A DNA stretch of 64,000 nucleotides from Acidimicrobiaceae bacterium (GTDB lineage Bacteria > Actinomycetota > Acidimicrobiia > Acidimicrobiales > RAAP-2). Of the stretch, positions 54,702-63,189 are shown piece by piece. The position numbers and the translations under genes were made by a program. Where the stretch lies: the NCBI GenBank assembly GCA_003138855.1, contig PLHF01000080.1:40653-104652 (forward strand). The letters run 5' to 3'. Every line of letters starts with the position of its first letter. Position 1 is the stretch's first letter. The notes under the pieces are model-generated. The model made no database searches, had not been told where the DNA came from, and was given only the letters and a program-made list of their open reading frames with translations.

Positions 54702-56537
54702 TCAGAAGATGGGTGAGTCGCCGAGGAGTTCGGTGCGCAGTTCGCGCTTGAGGACCTTGCCGGCGGGATTGCGTGGCAGCGCCTCGCCCCTGAACCAGAA
54801 GCGGGACGGCACGTTGAACGCGGCCAACCGCTCGCGGACGAAGCGCGCCAGCTCGTCGGCGCCTACGTCCTGGCCAGGTCGGAGGACGACCACCGCGCCG
54901 ACCTCCTCGCTGAGGACGGGATGGGGCACACCGATGACCGCGCAATCGGCCACGGCCGGATGCTCGAACAGGGCTGCCTCCACCTCGACGCAGTACACGT
55001 TCTCGCCGCCGCGGATGATCATGTCCTTGGCCCTGTCGACGATGTGGACGAAACCTTCCTCGTCGACGCGGGCCACGTCGCCGGTGTGGAGCCATCCCCT
55101 GGTGAACGACGCAGCGCTCTCCTTGGGACGGTTCCAGTAGCCCCGCACCACGTTGGGACCCTTGATCCACAGCTCACCGGTGCGCTCCGGATCGACCGGC
55201 TGGTCGGTCGGCGGCTCCTCGCCCGCGTACTCCTCTGGCACCACGGCAACGTCGCAGACCGGGGCCGGCGGGCCGACGCTGTCGGGCTTGCGGACGTAGT
55301 CGTCCCCCGCGTTCATGGTCGTCATGGCCGAGGTCTCGGTCAGGCCGTAGCCGTTGCCGGGGGCGCCGGCGGGGAAGTGCTGCTTGATCCGGCGGACCAG
55401 GTCCGGTGGGGCCGGTGCACCGCCGTACGAAATTGAACGCACCGAGGAGGTGTCGGTCTTGGCGAACGCGGGTGAGTCGATGACCTGCATGACCATGGCC
55501 GGCACGCCGCCGAAGATGGAGATCCGCTCACGCTCGATCAACTCGAGGGCCCGCTCGGGGTCGAAGTGGTGCATCATGACTAGCTTGCCCCCTGCGGCCG
55601 TATTGGTCACCAGCACGGCGTGGCACCCGGTGGCGTGGAAGAGGGGCACCGACAGGAGGTTGGCGTTCTGGCCGCCTCCGCTCACGTCGGCGACGGTCCC
55701 GCTGCGCCGCATGGTGCCGGTGGTCGAGACGAAGAACAGGTTCATGAGGTTGGACACGCTGTTCCGGTGGGTGCCGACGGCGCCCTTGGGCCGACCGGTG
55801 GTGCCCGAGGTGTAGAAGATGGTGGCGTCGTCGTCCGGGTCGATGGGGACCTCGGGAAGGGTGGCGCCCGGCGCCGGGGTGCCGACCACGTCGGCGAAGG
55901 GGATCACCGGGAAGGGGTCGGATCCGGGCCGGTCCACCATCGCCCCGACGGCCGCCCGGCGCCCCCCGTGGTCGGGGTCGTGCTCCTCGCAGGTGACGAT
56001 CATGGCCCTGAGGTCGGGTAGCTCGGCGAGATGGTGGAGGATGCGACCCTGTCGCTCCTCGTCCACGAACACCACCGAGGTGCCCGAGTCGCTGAGACCG
56101 AAGGACAGCTCGTCGCCGACCCACCAGGCGTTGAGCGGGACGACGACCGCCCCGACCGAGATGGCGGCCCAGAAGGCGATGATCCACTCGGGCAGGTTGC
56201 GCATGGCAATGGCCACGCGGTCGCCCTTGGTGATCCCGAACCGGTCGATGAGCTGCCGGCCGAGGGTGGCGGCGGTCCGGAAGTGCTCGTCGAAAGTGAC
56301 CCGTTCGTCCTCGTAGACGAGGAAGTCCTTGTCCCCGTGGTGGGACGACAGCTCGAGGACCGTCCGCAGGTTGGACGGAGCAGTCTTCCAGGTGCGGGTG
56401 GGGATGCCCCGGATGTCCAGCTCCTCCATCTCGAACGGTTGGCCCGCCGCCGTCAGGGTGGCGGTCACCTCGGCCAGAGTGGGGACGGCTGGTGCTTCGT
56501 CCGATGTCCCCGATTGCTGTTCGACCGAGTCGGCCAT
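54702..56537 (-). CDS. Acyl-CoA synthetase (ANL superfamily, FadD-like)
   Basis: The 611-residue protein has the AMP-binding motif ATIFYTSGTTGRPKGAVGTH, GYGLTETSAMTTM, GWLHTGDVARVDEEGFVHIV, DRAKDMIIRGGENVYCVEVE and the catalytic lysine near NPAGKVLKREL. GGAGAGGAG lies five bases before ATG 56537. Medium- or long-chain fatty acids are the likely substrates, but chain length cannot be read from sequence. It faces ribF convergently. Confidence 0.9.
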   Translation of the reverse strand: MADSVEQQSGTSDEAPAVPTLAEVTATLTAAGQPFEMEELDIRGIPTRTWKTAPSNLRTVLELSSHHGDKDFLVYEDERVTFDEHFRTAATLGRQLIDRFGITKGDRVAIAMRNLPEWIIAFWAAISVGAVVVPLNAWWVGDELSFGLSDSGTSVVFVDEERQGRILHHLAELPDLRAMIVTCEEHDPDHGGRRAAVGAMVDRPGSDPFPVIPFADVVGTPAPGATLPEVPIDPDDDATIFYTSGTTGRPKGAVGTHRNSVSNLMNLFFVSTTGTMRRSGTVADVSGGGQNANLLSVPLFHATGCHAVLVTNTAAGGKLVMMHHFDPERALELIERERISIFGGVPAMVMQVIDSPAFAKTDTSSVRSISYGGAPAPPDLVRRIKQHFPAGAPGNGYGLTETSAMTTMNAGDDYVRKPDSVGPPAPVCDVAVVPEEYAGEEPPTDQPVDPERTGELWIKGPNVVRGYWNRPKESAASFTRGWLHTGDVARVDEEGFVHIVDRAKDMIIRGGENVYCVEVEAALFEHPAVADCAVIGVPHPVLSEEVGAVVVLRPGQDVGADELARFVRERLAAFNVPSRFWFRGEALPRNPAGKVLKRELRTELLGDSPIF

Positions 56538-56608
56538 GACTGCTCCTCTCCATGATGGCCGTCCGCCCGGCGGCGCCCATCGGGACGTCCGGGTGTTCCG
56601 GCCGTGTC

Positions 56609-57184
56609 CTACGTGTTGACCGGCGGGACGGGGCGGGGCGGTACCGTGCCGGACTCCCGGAACACGGCGGTGCGGTAGTAGGCCAGCTCGGCCACGCTCT
56701 CGCGGATATCGTCCATGGCCCGGTGGCCACCCGTCTTGACCGGGGCATCCTTCATCACGTCGGGGTACCAGCGGTTGGCCAACTCCTTGATCGTCGAGAC
56801 GTCGATCGACCGGTAGTGGAGGTACTCCTCGATCTCGGGGAGGTAGGCGGCCAGAAACCGGCGGTCGGTGCCGATGGAGTTGCCGGCCAGCGGCACAGTG
56901 CGGGCTTTGGTCACATGGGTGCGGATGAACTCGAGGGTGGTGGCCCCGGCCTCCTCCAGTGACACGGTCGATGCGGCGATTTCGGCGAGGAGGCCGCTCC
57001 TGGTGTGCATATCCCGGACGAAGTTGTCCATGGCGTCGAGCTGCTCGGCCGTGGCCGACACCACCAGGTCGGGTCCTTCGGCCACCACGGCCAGGTCGTC
57101 ATCGGTGATCAGGGTGGCGACCTCCACGATGACATGACGGGCGGAGTCGAGCCCGGTCATCTCGAGGTCCATCCACACCAGCAC
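56609..57184 (-). CDS. orn: Oligoribonuclease
   Basis: 3'-5' exonuclease of the DEDDh type that degrades 2-5-nt RNAs and pGpG. The 191-residue protein has VWMDLEMTGLD (Asp6, Glu8), VPLAGNSIGTDRRFLAAYLP, YRSIDVSTIKELANRWYP and HRAMDDIRESVAEL. GTG at 57184 is used. It precedes the acyl-CoA synthetase on the same strand. Confidence 0.95.
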   Translation of the reverse strand: MLVWMDLEMTGLDSARHVIVEVATLITDDDLAVVAEGPDLVVSATAEQLDAMDNFVRDMHTRSGLLAEIAASTVSLEEAGATTLEFIRTHVTKARTVPLAGNSIGTDRRFLAAYLPEIEEYLHYRSIDVSTIKELANRWYPDVMKDAPVKTGGHRAMDDIRESVAELAYYRTAVFRESGTVPPRPVPPVNT

Positions 57185-57313
57185 GCGGTCACGCTACCGG
57201 GTGACGGCCCGCCGGCCAATGTGACGACGCGTCAGATCCCTGACCGAACCTGGGGTTCCCGCGGCACCCCGTGGGGGCGATAGCGTCCGCAGGAGGACGA
57301 GCGGAGGAGTCCG

Positions 57314-57826
57314 ATGGCCCCGGGAGCACACAGCGGCGTTGATCTGGTACCCGCCGGGGAGTGCGGACGCGCCCCGGTGGTTCCGGCACCCCTGACGGTG
57401 ACGGTGGTCCGGCTCGACCCGGACCTGCCCCTCCCCGGGTACGCCCGGAGTGGCGACGCCGGTGCCGATCTGGTGGCCCGGATCGACGTCATCCTTGCCC
57501 CGAGGGGCGGGAGGGCCCTGGTACCCACCGGTATCGCCCTGGCCATTCCGGATGGCCATGCGGGCTTCGTGCAGCCACGCAGCGGGCTGGCGCTCCGTCA
57601 TGGGGTGACCTGCCTGAACACCCCGGGGCTCATCGACTCGGGGTACCGGGACGAGATCGCTGTCCTGCTGATCAACACCGACCCCGACGTTGCCTACGAG
57701 GTGCACCGCGGAGACCGGATCGCCCAGTTGGTGATCCAGCGGGTGGAGACGGCCGACTTCGTCGAAGTCGATCGGCTGCCCGACAGCGATCGGGGCCTGG
57801 GCGGCTTCGGATCGACCGGCCGGTGA
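57314..57826 (+). CDS. dut: Deoxyuridine 5'-triphosphate nucleotidohydrolase
   Basis: Hydrolyses dUTP to dUMP and PPi. The 170-residue product has all five dUTPase motifs: ARSGDAGADL, QPRSGLALRHG, NTPGLIDSGYRDEI, RGDRIAQLVIQ and RGLGGFGSTGR. An N-terminal extension of about 25 residues precedes the core. A GGAGGAG lies upstream of ATG 57314 and a TAGCGT box at 57281-57286, so this gene has a short leader. It overlaps the acyltransferase gene by GTGA. Confidence 0.95.
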   Translation: MAPGAHSGVDLVPAGECGRAPVVPAPLTVTVVRLDPDLPLPGYARSGDAGADLVARIDVILAPRGGRALVPTGIALAIPDGHAGFVQPRSGLALRHGVTCLNTPGLIDSGYRDEIAVLLINTDPDVAYEVHRGDRIAQLVIQRVETADFVEVDRLPDSDRGLGGFGSTGR

Positions 57827-59364
57827 CGGTGATGCGCCGGCTGACCGGTCTGGACGGGGCGTTTCTCTCCCTGGAGTCGCCGACCACCCATCTCCACATC
57901 CTCGGCGCGCTGATCTTCGATCCGAGCGGCGTGGCCGGCGGGGTGGAGTTCGGCGACATCCGGGAGATGGTGGCCGAACGGGTGCACCTGGTGCCCCCCT
58001 TCCGGATGCGGATGCTCGAGGTCCCCTTCGGGCTTCAGCACCCCTCGATGGTCGACGACCCGGAGTTCGACATCGACTACCACGTCCGACGGACCAGCCT
58101 CCCGCGCCCGGGACGCCGACGGGAGCTGGCCGCGCTGGTGGCCGATCTGGCCTCCCGGCCACTCGACCGACGGAAGCCACTCTGGGAGTTCCACGTGGTG
58201 GAAGGGTTGGAGCACGGCCATCTCGCCATGGTGTCCAAGGTGCACCATGCCATCATCGACGGCGTTTCCGGGGCGGAAGTGATGGCGGCGTTCTTCGACC
58301 TGTCCCCGGAACCGGTGCCCCGCGCGCTCTTCGGGAGGGACACCGCCGGTCGGCAGCCCGGTCAGTCCGGCGGAGCGACAGCCCCTTCCGGGGCTGCGTT
58401 CGGCAGCCCGGTCCGTTCGGCCGATCCCACCTGGTCTCCGCCCCCGCTGCCCGGTGAGCTGGACCGGTGGCGCCAGGTGATCGGCGCGCTCCCCAGCCAG
58501 GTCGACGCGGTGGCCCGGACCGTGACCCGCACCGTGACGACGGCGCGGACCCTGAGCGGTCGCAACCGGGAGCTGAACGGCACCCTGCCGCCCTCACCCT
58601 TCGAGGCCCCCCGGACCTCGATCAACCGGGCGATCTCGCCCCACCGCCGGGTGGCGTTCGCCGAACTGCCGCTCGCCGACATCCGCCGGGTGGGGGAGGT
58701 CCTCGGGGGCACGACCAACGACATCGTGCTCGCCTGCACCGCCGGTGCCATGCGGAGGTTCTTTACCGAGCGGGACGAGGAGCTCGAGACCTCGCTGGTG
58801 GCAATGGTGCCGGTGTCGGTACGGAGCGAGGACGAACAGGGGGCGTTGGGCAACCGGGTGTCGGGCATGCTGACGTCCCTGGCGACCGGGGTCGAGGATC
58901 CCGTTGCCCGCCTGCGCCACATCAGCGACGGGATGCGGGCGGCCAAGGAGCAGAGCCGGTCGATCGGAGGGGAGGTGTTCGCGGCCTGGGCCCAGGCCAC
59001 CTTCCCCGCCGTGGCCACCCGGCTGTCGCGGCTGGTGACCAACTTCCGGGTGTTCGATCACGTGTCCCCGATGTTCAACCTGATCGTGTCCAATGTGCCC
59101 GGACCGGACTTTCCCCTCTACATGGCCGGTGCCCGCATGGTGGCCATGTACCCGCTGGGCCCGGTCATGGAGGGCGTAGGGCTCAACGTCACGGTGTTCT
59201 CCTACCTCGACACCATCTACGTCGGGATCCAGGCGTGCTGGGACCTGGTGCCGGACATCGCCACCGTCGCCGACGGCATGCAGGAGTCGCTGGGTGAGCT
59301 GGTGCGGGAGGCGGTCCGCCGGGACCGGCCGGTGCCGTGGTGGCACGCCGAACTGCCGGCCTGA
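57823..59364 (+). CDS. Wax ester synthase / diacylglycerol acyltransferase family protein
   Basis: Uses acyl-CoA to esterify alcohols or diacylglycerol for storage lipid. The 513-residue protein has RRLTGLDGAFLSLESPTTHLHI, the catalytic HHxxxDG as KVHHAIIDGVSG (His141, His142, Asp146), TSINRAISPHRRVAF, NDIVLACTAGAMRRF and SNVPGPDFPLYMAGARM. GTG 57823 overlaps the dut stop; ATG 57832 is an alternative. Typical of storage-lipid-forming actinobacteria. Confidence 0.9.
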   Translation: MTVMRRLTGLDGAFLSLESPTTHLHILGALIFDPSGVAGGVEFGDIREMVAERVHLVPPFRMRMLEVPFGLQHPSMVDDPEFDIDYHVRRTSLPRPGRRRELAALVADLASRPLDRRKPLWEFHVVEGLEHGHLAMVSKVHHAIIDGVSGAEVMAAFFDLSPEPVPRALFGRDTAGRQPGQSGGATAPSGAAFGSPVRSADPTWSPPPLPGELDRWRQVIGALPSQVDAVARTVTRTVTTARTLSGRNRELNGTLPPSPFEAPRTSINRAISPHRRVAFAELPLADIRRVGEVLGGTTNDIVLACTAGAMRRFFTERDEELETSLVAMVPVSVRSEDEQGALGNRVSGMLTSLATGVEDPVARLRHISDGMRAAKEQSRSIGGEVFAAWAQATFPAVATRLSRLVTNFRVFDHVSPMFNLIVSNVPGPDFPLYMAGARMVAMYPLGPVMEGVGLNVTVFSYLDTIYVGIQACWDLVPDIATVADGMQESLGELVREAVRRDRPVPWWHAELPA

Positions 59365-59479
59365 CCGAAGCCGGCACCGTCCACGACCTGGTCCGATCGG
59401 TCGGCGTAGGCCTCGGGCGGCACAGCACCTGACGTGGTTCGCAAGCCGGATGTCGTTCGGGAAATGGCCCGTCTGCTGC

Positions 59480-59485
59480 TAGGGT
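59480..59485 (+). promoter_or_regulatory. -10 box TAGGGT of the tRNA-Gly gene
   Basis: TAGGGT ends 11 bases before the mature 5' end of the tRNA, so a short 5' leader is removed by RNase P. The TTCGGG at 59457-59462 is only a weak -35 candidate. Confidence 0.35.
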
Positions 59486-59496
59486 GAGTGCCTTAC

Positions 59497-59572
59497 GCGG
59501 ACGTGGCTCAGCTGGTAGAGCACAACCTTGCCAAGGTTGGGGTCGCGGGTTCGAATCCCGTCGTCCGCTCCA
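59497..59572 (+). tRNA. tRNA-Gly (anticodon GCC)
   Basis: The 76 bases fold into a full cloverleaf: a 7-bp acceptor GCGGACG with CGTCCGC, D arm GCTC with GAGC, a 5-bp anticodon stem CAACC with GGTTG around TTGCCAA (anticodon GCC), and T arm with TTCGAAT. CCA is encoded (59570-59572). It reads GGC/GGU glycine codons. Confidence 0.97.
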
Positions 59573-59733
59573 GGGAACGGCCGGAGCCCGGGCAACCTCC
59601 CCGCCCGGGGAACGGCCCCGCACGAGCAGGTGGCCCGGGGGTCCGGCGCCTTGCTCATCCGTTGAGCGGACCCGGATCGTGGTCCGGGCGGGACTCGGCC
59701 GGGAGGTCGGAAGCGGGGCGGCCGAGGAGGGCG

Positions 59734-61311
59734 ATGGACACGGCGACCATGACATTCGCGGCCCTCGCCGAGGCGATTCGGGCTCGACTGCCGGACGTGC
59801 GGGGTCGATGCCTGGTGGTCGGCGTGGACGGGATGTCGGGGGCAGGCAAGAGCAGCTTCGCCCGGCAGCTCGCCACCGAGCTGTCCGCTGCCTTTCTCAA
59901 CACCGACGAGCTGGTCCCTGGTTGGGACGGCTTGGCGGCATCGCTCGACGTCGTGGTCGAGCGGGTCCTGGTCCCGTTGGCCCTGGGAGAGCCCGGCCGG
60001 TGGCAGCGCTACGACTGGGTCGAGGGCCGGCCGGCCGAGTGGGTCGAGGTCCCGTTGTGCGACATCCTGGTCCTCGAGGGATGCTGCGTGGGAACGCCAC
60101 ATGTGGCGGACCATCTCTCCTACCTGGTGTGGATCGAAACGCCCGAGGACGAGCGCCGCCGCCGGCTCCGTGGCCGCAACGACTGGGAGGAGTACGCCGC
60201 CTTCTTCGACCGCTGGGCTGCACAGGAGACAGCTCTGCAGGCCGGATCGGGCACCATGGCCCGCGCCGACCTGGTCGTGGACAACAGCGAGGCGCAGAGG
60301 CGGAGGCAGGCAGCGTGGGGGGACCGGCTCGCCTATGTGTCCCGCCCTTCGAAAGAGCGAGCCCGAGGGCCCCGGCAGAGTCGGCCGGGGGGGGTGAGCC
60401 CACCGACGAGTCCGGAGCACGAGCCCGGAGGAAGGAAGAGACCCGTGTCCCTGCTCCCGCCACTAGTCGGTGCCGGCCAGCTGTACGACGCCCTCGGCGA
60501 TCAACACCTGCGGCTCTTCGACGCCACCGTCTTCCTGCGCCGGGCTGTCCAGGGAGGTCCGTACACCGTCGAGAGCGGTGCCTCGGGCTACGAGGAGTCG
60601 CACATCCCCACCGCGGCGTTCGCCGACATCCCCGGAGAGCTCTCGGACCCGGCGTCGCCCTTCCCGTTCACCGTGCCCGACGCCGAACGGTTTGCCGCCG
60701 CCATCGGAAGGCTCGGAGTGGGCGACGACAGCCACGTGGTGGCCTACGCGCAGGAGTCGCCGATGTGGGCCACCCGGCTGTGGTGGCTCCTCAGGTACTT
60801 CGGTCATGACGACGTGAGCGTCCTCGACGGGGGACTGGTCGCCTGGAAGGCGTTCGGTGGCGCGCTGGAGCGTGGAGCGCGCCACTACGAGGAAGCGAGT
60901 TTCACCCCCCGCACGCAGCCCGGACGCCTGGCGACCCTCGACGAGGTGAAGGCAGTGGCCGAGGGCGCCCCCTTCCATCTGGTGAACGCACTGCCGGCAG
61001 GGGCGTTCCGCGGAGAGGGGCCCTGTGCCTATTCGCGCCCCGGTCGGATCCCCTCCAGCGTCAACGTGCCGTGGTCGGACCTGGTGGACCCGGACACCAA
61101 CCGGTTCAGGGCACCGGATCGGCTGTCGGCGGCGTTCGCCGATTCCGGCGTCGAGGAGGCCGAACCGGTGATCGCCTATTGCGGCGGTGGGATCTCGGCG
61201 ACGGTGGACCTCTTCGCCCTCGAGCTGACCGGGCGCAGCGACGGCCGCCTCTATGACGGGTCGCTCACCGAGTGGAGCGCGGACCCGGGGTTGCCGCTGG
61301 TCACCGGCTGA
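59734..61311 (+). CDS. P-loop nucleoside-kinase-like domain joined in frame to a two-domain sulfurtransferase (rhodanese)
   Basis: One open frame of 525 residues. Residues 1-205 resemble a uridine-kinase-type P-loop protein (GVDGMSGAGKSSFARQLA at 30-47, LNTDELVPGWDGL, VLEGCCVGTPHV). Residues about 206-240 are a polar Arg/Pro linker. The rest is a two-domain rhodanese with LFDATVFLR, ESHIPTAAFADIP, SVLDGGLVAWK, IPSSVNVPW and the active loop YCGGGISATV (Cys483). The loop resembles the CGxGxT type of 3-mercaptopyruvate sulfurtransferases more than CRxGxT. ATG 59734 follows GAGGAGG. No stop codon separates the halves, but a strong ribosome site and GTG at 60445 could start a 288-residue sulfurtransferase of normal length, so two products are possible. 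Confidence 0.8.
   Translation: MDTATMTFAALAEAIRARLPDVRGRCLVVGVDGMSGAGKSSFARQLATELSAAFLNTDELVPGWDGLAASLDVVVERVLVPLALGEPGRWQRYDWVEGRPAEWVEVPLCDILVLEGCCVGTPHVADHLSYLVWIETPEDERRRRLRGRNDWEEYAAFFDRWAAQETALQAGSGTMARADLVVDNSEAQRRRQAAWGDRLAYVSRPSKERARGPRQSRPGGVSPPTSPEHEPGGRKRPVSLLPPLVGAGQLYDALGDQHLRLFDATVFLRRAVQGGPYTVESGASGYEESHIPTAAFADIPGELSDPASPFPFTVPDAERFAAAIGRLGVGDDSHVVAYAQESPMWATRLWWLLRYFGHDDVSVLDGGLVAWKAFGGALERGARHYEEASFTPRTQPGRLATLDEVKAVAEGAPFHLVNALPAGAFRGEGPCAYSRPGRIPSSVNVPWSDLVDPDTNRFRAPDRLSAAFADSGVEEAEPVIAYCGGGISATVDLFALELTGRSDGRLYDGSLTEWSADPGLPLVTG
60427..60447 (+). promoter_or_regulatory. Internal ribosome site and GTG start for a separate sulfurtransferase
   Basis: A purine-rich stretch (60427-60440) containing AAGGAAG ends near a GTG at 60445, with about six bases of spacing, in the frame of the joined ORF. 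Starting here gives a 288-residue protein, the usual length of two-domain sulfurtransferases. Confidence 0.5.
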
Positions 61312-61365
61312 CCGGGGTGCGTTGCGGAGGCGATCACCCGGGTCGGTGGACTCCTCCCGGGCCGG

Positions 61366-62169
61366 TCACGGCTGACTGCCGGCGAACTCGCCCCACGCGC
61401 TCATCGCCGCGTTCAGCTCGTGGCGTAGTCGCTGCTCGACGGCCAGGAACCGGGTGTCCTCCTTCTGGGCAGCGGTGCGGGGCCTCGGCAGGTCGACATC
61501 GATGACCGAGGTGACCCGACCCGGACGGGGGCTCATGACGTAGATGCGATCGGAGAGGAACACCGCTTCGGAGATGTCGTGGGTGACGAGGAGGACGGTG
61601 GCGCCCACCTCGGACCACACCTGGTTGAGCCACTGCTGCAGGTCGGCCCGGGTGATCCCGTCGAGTGCGCCGAACGGCTCGTCGAGCAGCAGGAGGGGGC
61701 GGTCGGCTATCACGGTGCGCAGGAAGGCCACCCTCTGGCGCATGCCTCCTGACAGCTGCCACGGCCAGGCCCGGGTGAACTCGCCCAAGCCGAACCGTTG
61801 GAGCAGCGGGAGCGCTCGGCGCCGGGCCTCGTCTCGTCGGACACCTTGGAGCTCGAGCGACAGGCCGACGTTGTCGATGACACGCCGCCAGTCGAGCAGG
61901 GCATCGTGCTGGGGCATGTAGGCGCTCGCGCCGAGGCGGTCACAGAGTTCCTCCCCGTTGATCAGCACGTGGCCGCCGCTGGCCCTTTCGAGACCGGCGA
62001 CGATGTTGAACAGGGTGCTCTTCCCGCAGCCGCTCGGTCCGATCAGCGAGACGAACTCGCCGTCCCGGGCCACGAGGTCGACCCCGTCCACGGCCACGAC
62101 GTCTCCGTCGTTGCCCGAAAAGCGCTTCGCCACGCCCCGCAGCTCGAGGTTCGCTCCGCGAACGGTCAT
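61366..62169 (-). CDS. ABC transporter ATP-binding protein, NitT/TauT (ThiZ-like) family
   Basis: The 267-residue protein has Walker A LIGPSGCGKST (residues 42-52), the Q loop in YMPQHDALLDWR, signature LSGGMRQRVAF, Walker B LLLLDEPFGALD and the H loop VLLVTHDISEAVF. ATG 62169 overlaps the permease stop (ATGA). With the permease and the divergent THI5/NMT1-like binding protein it forms one importer; thiamine-pyrimidine precursors, sulfonates or nitrate are the family substrates. Confidence 0.9.
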   Translation of the reverse strand: MTVRGANLELRGVAKRFSGNDGDVVAVDGVDLVARDGEFVSLIGPSGCGKSTLFNIVAGLERASGGHVLINGEELCDRLGASAYMPQHDALLDWRRVIDNVGLSLELQGVRRDEARRRALPLLQRFGLGEFTRAWPWQLSGGMRQRVAFLRTVIADRPLLLLDEPFGALDGITRADLQQWLNQVWSEVGATVLLVTHDISEAVFLSDRIYVMSPRPGRVTSVIDVDLPRPRTAAQKEDTRFLAVEQRLRHELNAAMSAWGEFAGSQP

Positions 62170-63044
62170 GGCTTCGGCCTCCAGGGCATCGCCAGGCGTT
62201 CGATGAGCCCGACGATGGCGAACAGGGCGAGGGTGAGGATGGCAATGACGAAGACCGCGCCGAGGACCAGGTCGGTCCGGATCGGAGCGGCGCGGATCGC
62301 CGTCGTCATGTAGACACCGAGACCCTGTTGGGCTCCGACGAACTCCGCCACGATGGCGGCGCTGTAGGCGTAGGTGACTGAGATCTTGAGGCCCGTGAAG
62401 AAGTGGGGAAGGGCGCTCGGGAAGCGGACTCTCCGGAGGAGCTGGAACCGGTTGGCCCGCATGGTGCGCAGCAGGTTCATGGCATCCGGATCCGCCGAGG
62501 CCAGTCCCTGCACCAGCCCGACGGAGATCGGAAAGAAGCTGAACAGGGCGACCAGCACGATCTTGGGAACCAGCCCGAAGCCCCACCACACGAGGACGAG
62601 CGGGGCGAGTGCGATGATCGGGACCGTCTGAGAGGCCACGATGATCGGGTACAGGCTCCCTCGTACGGGTCGGAAGGAGTCGATGGAGACCGCAAACACC
62701 ACCCCGACGATGACCGCGAGCGCCATCCCGAGCACCGCTTCCTCGGTGGTGACTCCGATGGCCGGCCAGATGTTGACCCGGTCGTCCCACGTGGAGTGGG
62801 CGATGAGGTTCGGCCCGGGGAGCAGTTGGGGGTCGACGTGCCGCACGGTGACGAAGAGCTGCCAGAGCGCCAACACGGCGGCGATCACCAGCAGCGGCGG
62901 GACGACGGTCCGGACGCGCCGACCGAACCCCCTCTGCCGCCCAGCGGGGGACGGTCCGGGCGTCGGCGCAAGCGGGGACGCAGGTGGAACGGTGCCCACT
63001 GCTTCCGCCAGGGCGGCGTCGTCGGTGCGGACAAGGGCGCTCAT
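62166..63044 (-). CDS. ABC transporter permease, NitT/TauT (ThiX-like) family
   Basis: The 292-residue protein has a Pro-rich N-terminus (residues 1-45), then about six membrane helices, with the EAA loop region near LLRTMRANRFQLLRRVRFPS and ALPHFFTGLKISVTYAYSAA. It ends four bases into the ATPase gene. ATG 63044 has a CATAAT box six bases upstream on the minus strand. Confidence 0.9.
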   Translation of the reverse strand: MSALVRTDDAALAEAVGTVPPASPLAPTPGPSPAGRQRGFGRRVRTVVPPLLVIAAVLALWQLFVTVRHVDPQLLPGPNLIAHSTWDDRVNIWPAIGVTTEEAVLGMALAVIVGVVFAVSIDSFRPVRGSLYPIIVASQTVPIIALAPLVLVWWGFGLVPKIVLVALFSFFPISVGLVQGLASADPDAMNLLRTMRANRFQLLRRVRFPSALPHFFTGLKISVTYAYSAAIVAEFVGAQQGLGVYMTTAIRAAPIRTDLVLGAVFVIAILTLALFAIVGLIERLAMPWRPKP

Positions 63045-63060
63045 GGGTCCATTATGCCCG

Positions 63061-63110
63061 ACAAAACTTGATATAATCGATCGAAATTATAGTATATATC
63101 TCTATAGCGC
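63061..63110. promoter_or_regulatory. AT-rich divergent promoter region with dyad
   Basis: This stretch is strikingly AT-rich for the window. TATAAT (63072-63077) and ATTATA (63086-63091) form a dyad around an inner CGATCG. On the plus strand TTGATA (63068-63073) and TAGTAT (63090-63095), 16 bp apart, could be a promoter for the binding protein. On the minus strand several TATA-like boxes face the permease. The dyad overlaps these boxes, as a repressor site would. Confidence 0.5.
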
Positions 63111-63154
63111 CGGTGTCGGCACCGTGAAGTGGCCCGCGTACCCTGAGGGGTGGA
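63111..63154 (+). promoter_or_regulatory. Possible structured leader of the binding-protein gene
   Basis: A 5-bp hairpin at 63111-63124 (4-base loop) and a second GGGGT/ACCCC stem near 63137-63152 lie before the ATG at 63190. The elements do not fit the thiamine-pyrophosphate riboswitch pattern that I would expect for a thiamine-precursor transporter. They may be a different leader or chance stems. Confidence 0.25.
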
Positions 63155-63189
63155 CATACCCCCCAGCTGACTAGCGAATGGAACAACCG

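Noticed and set aside
63100-63189. Thiamine-pyrophosphate riboswitch before the ThiY-like gene
   Set aside because: A fragment near 63173-63184 resembles the 3' part, but the conserved CUGAGA and GAACCUGAUCUGG elements are not present in order. A covariance search would settle it.
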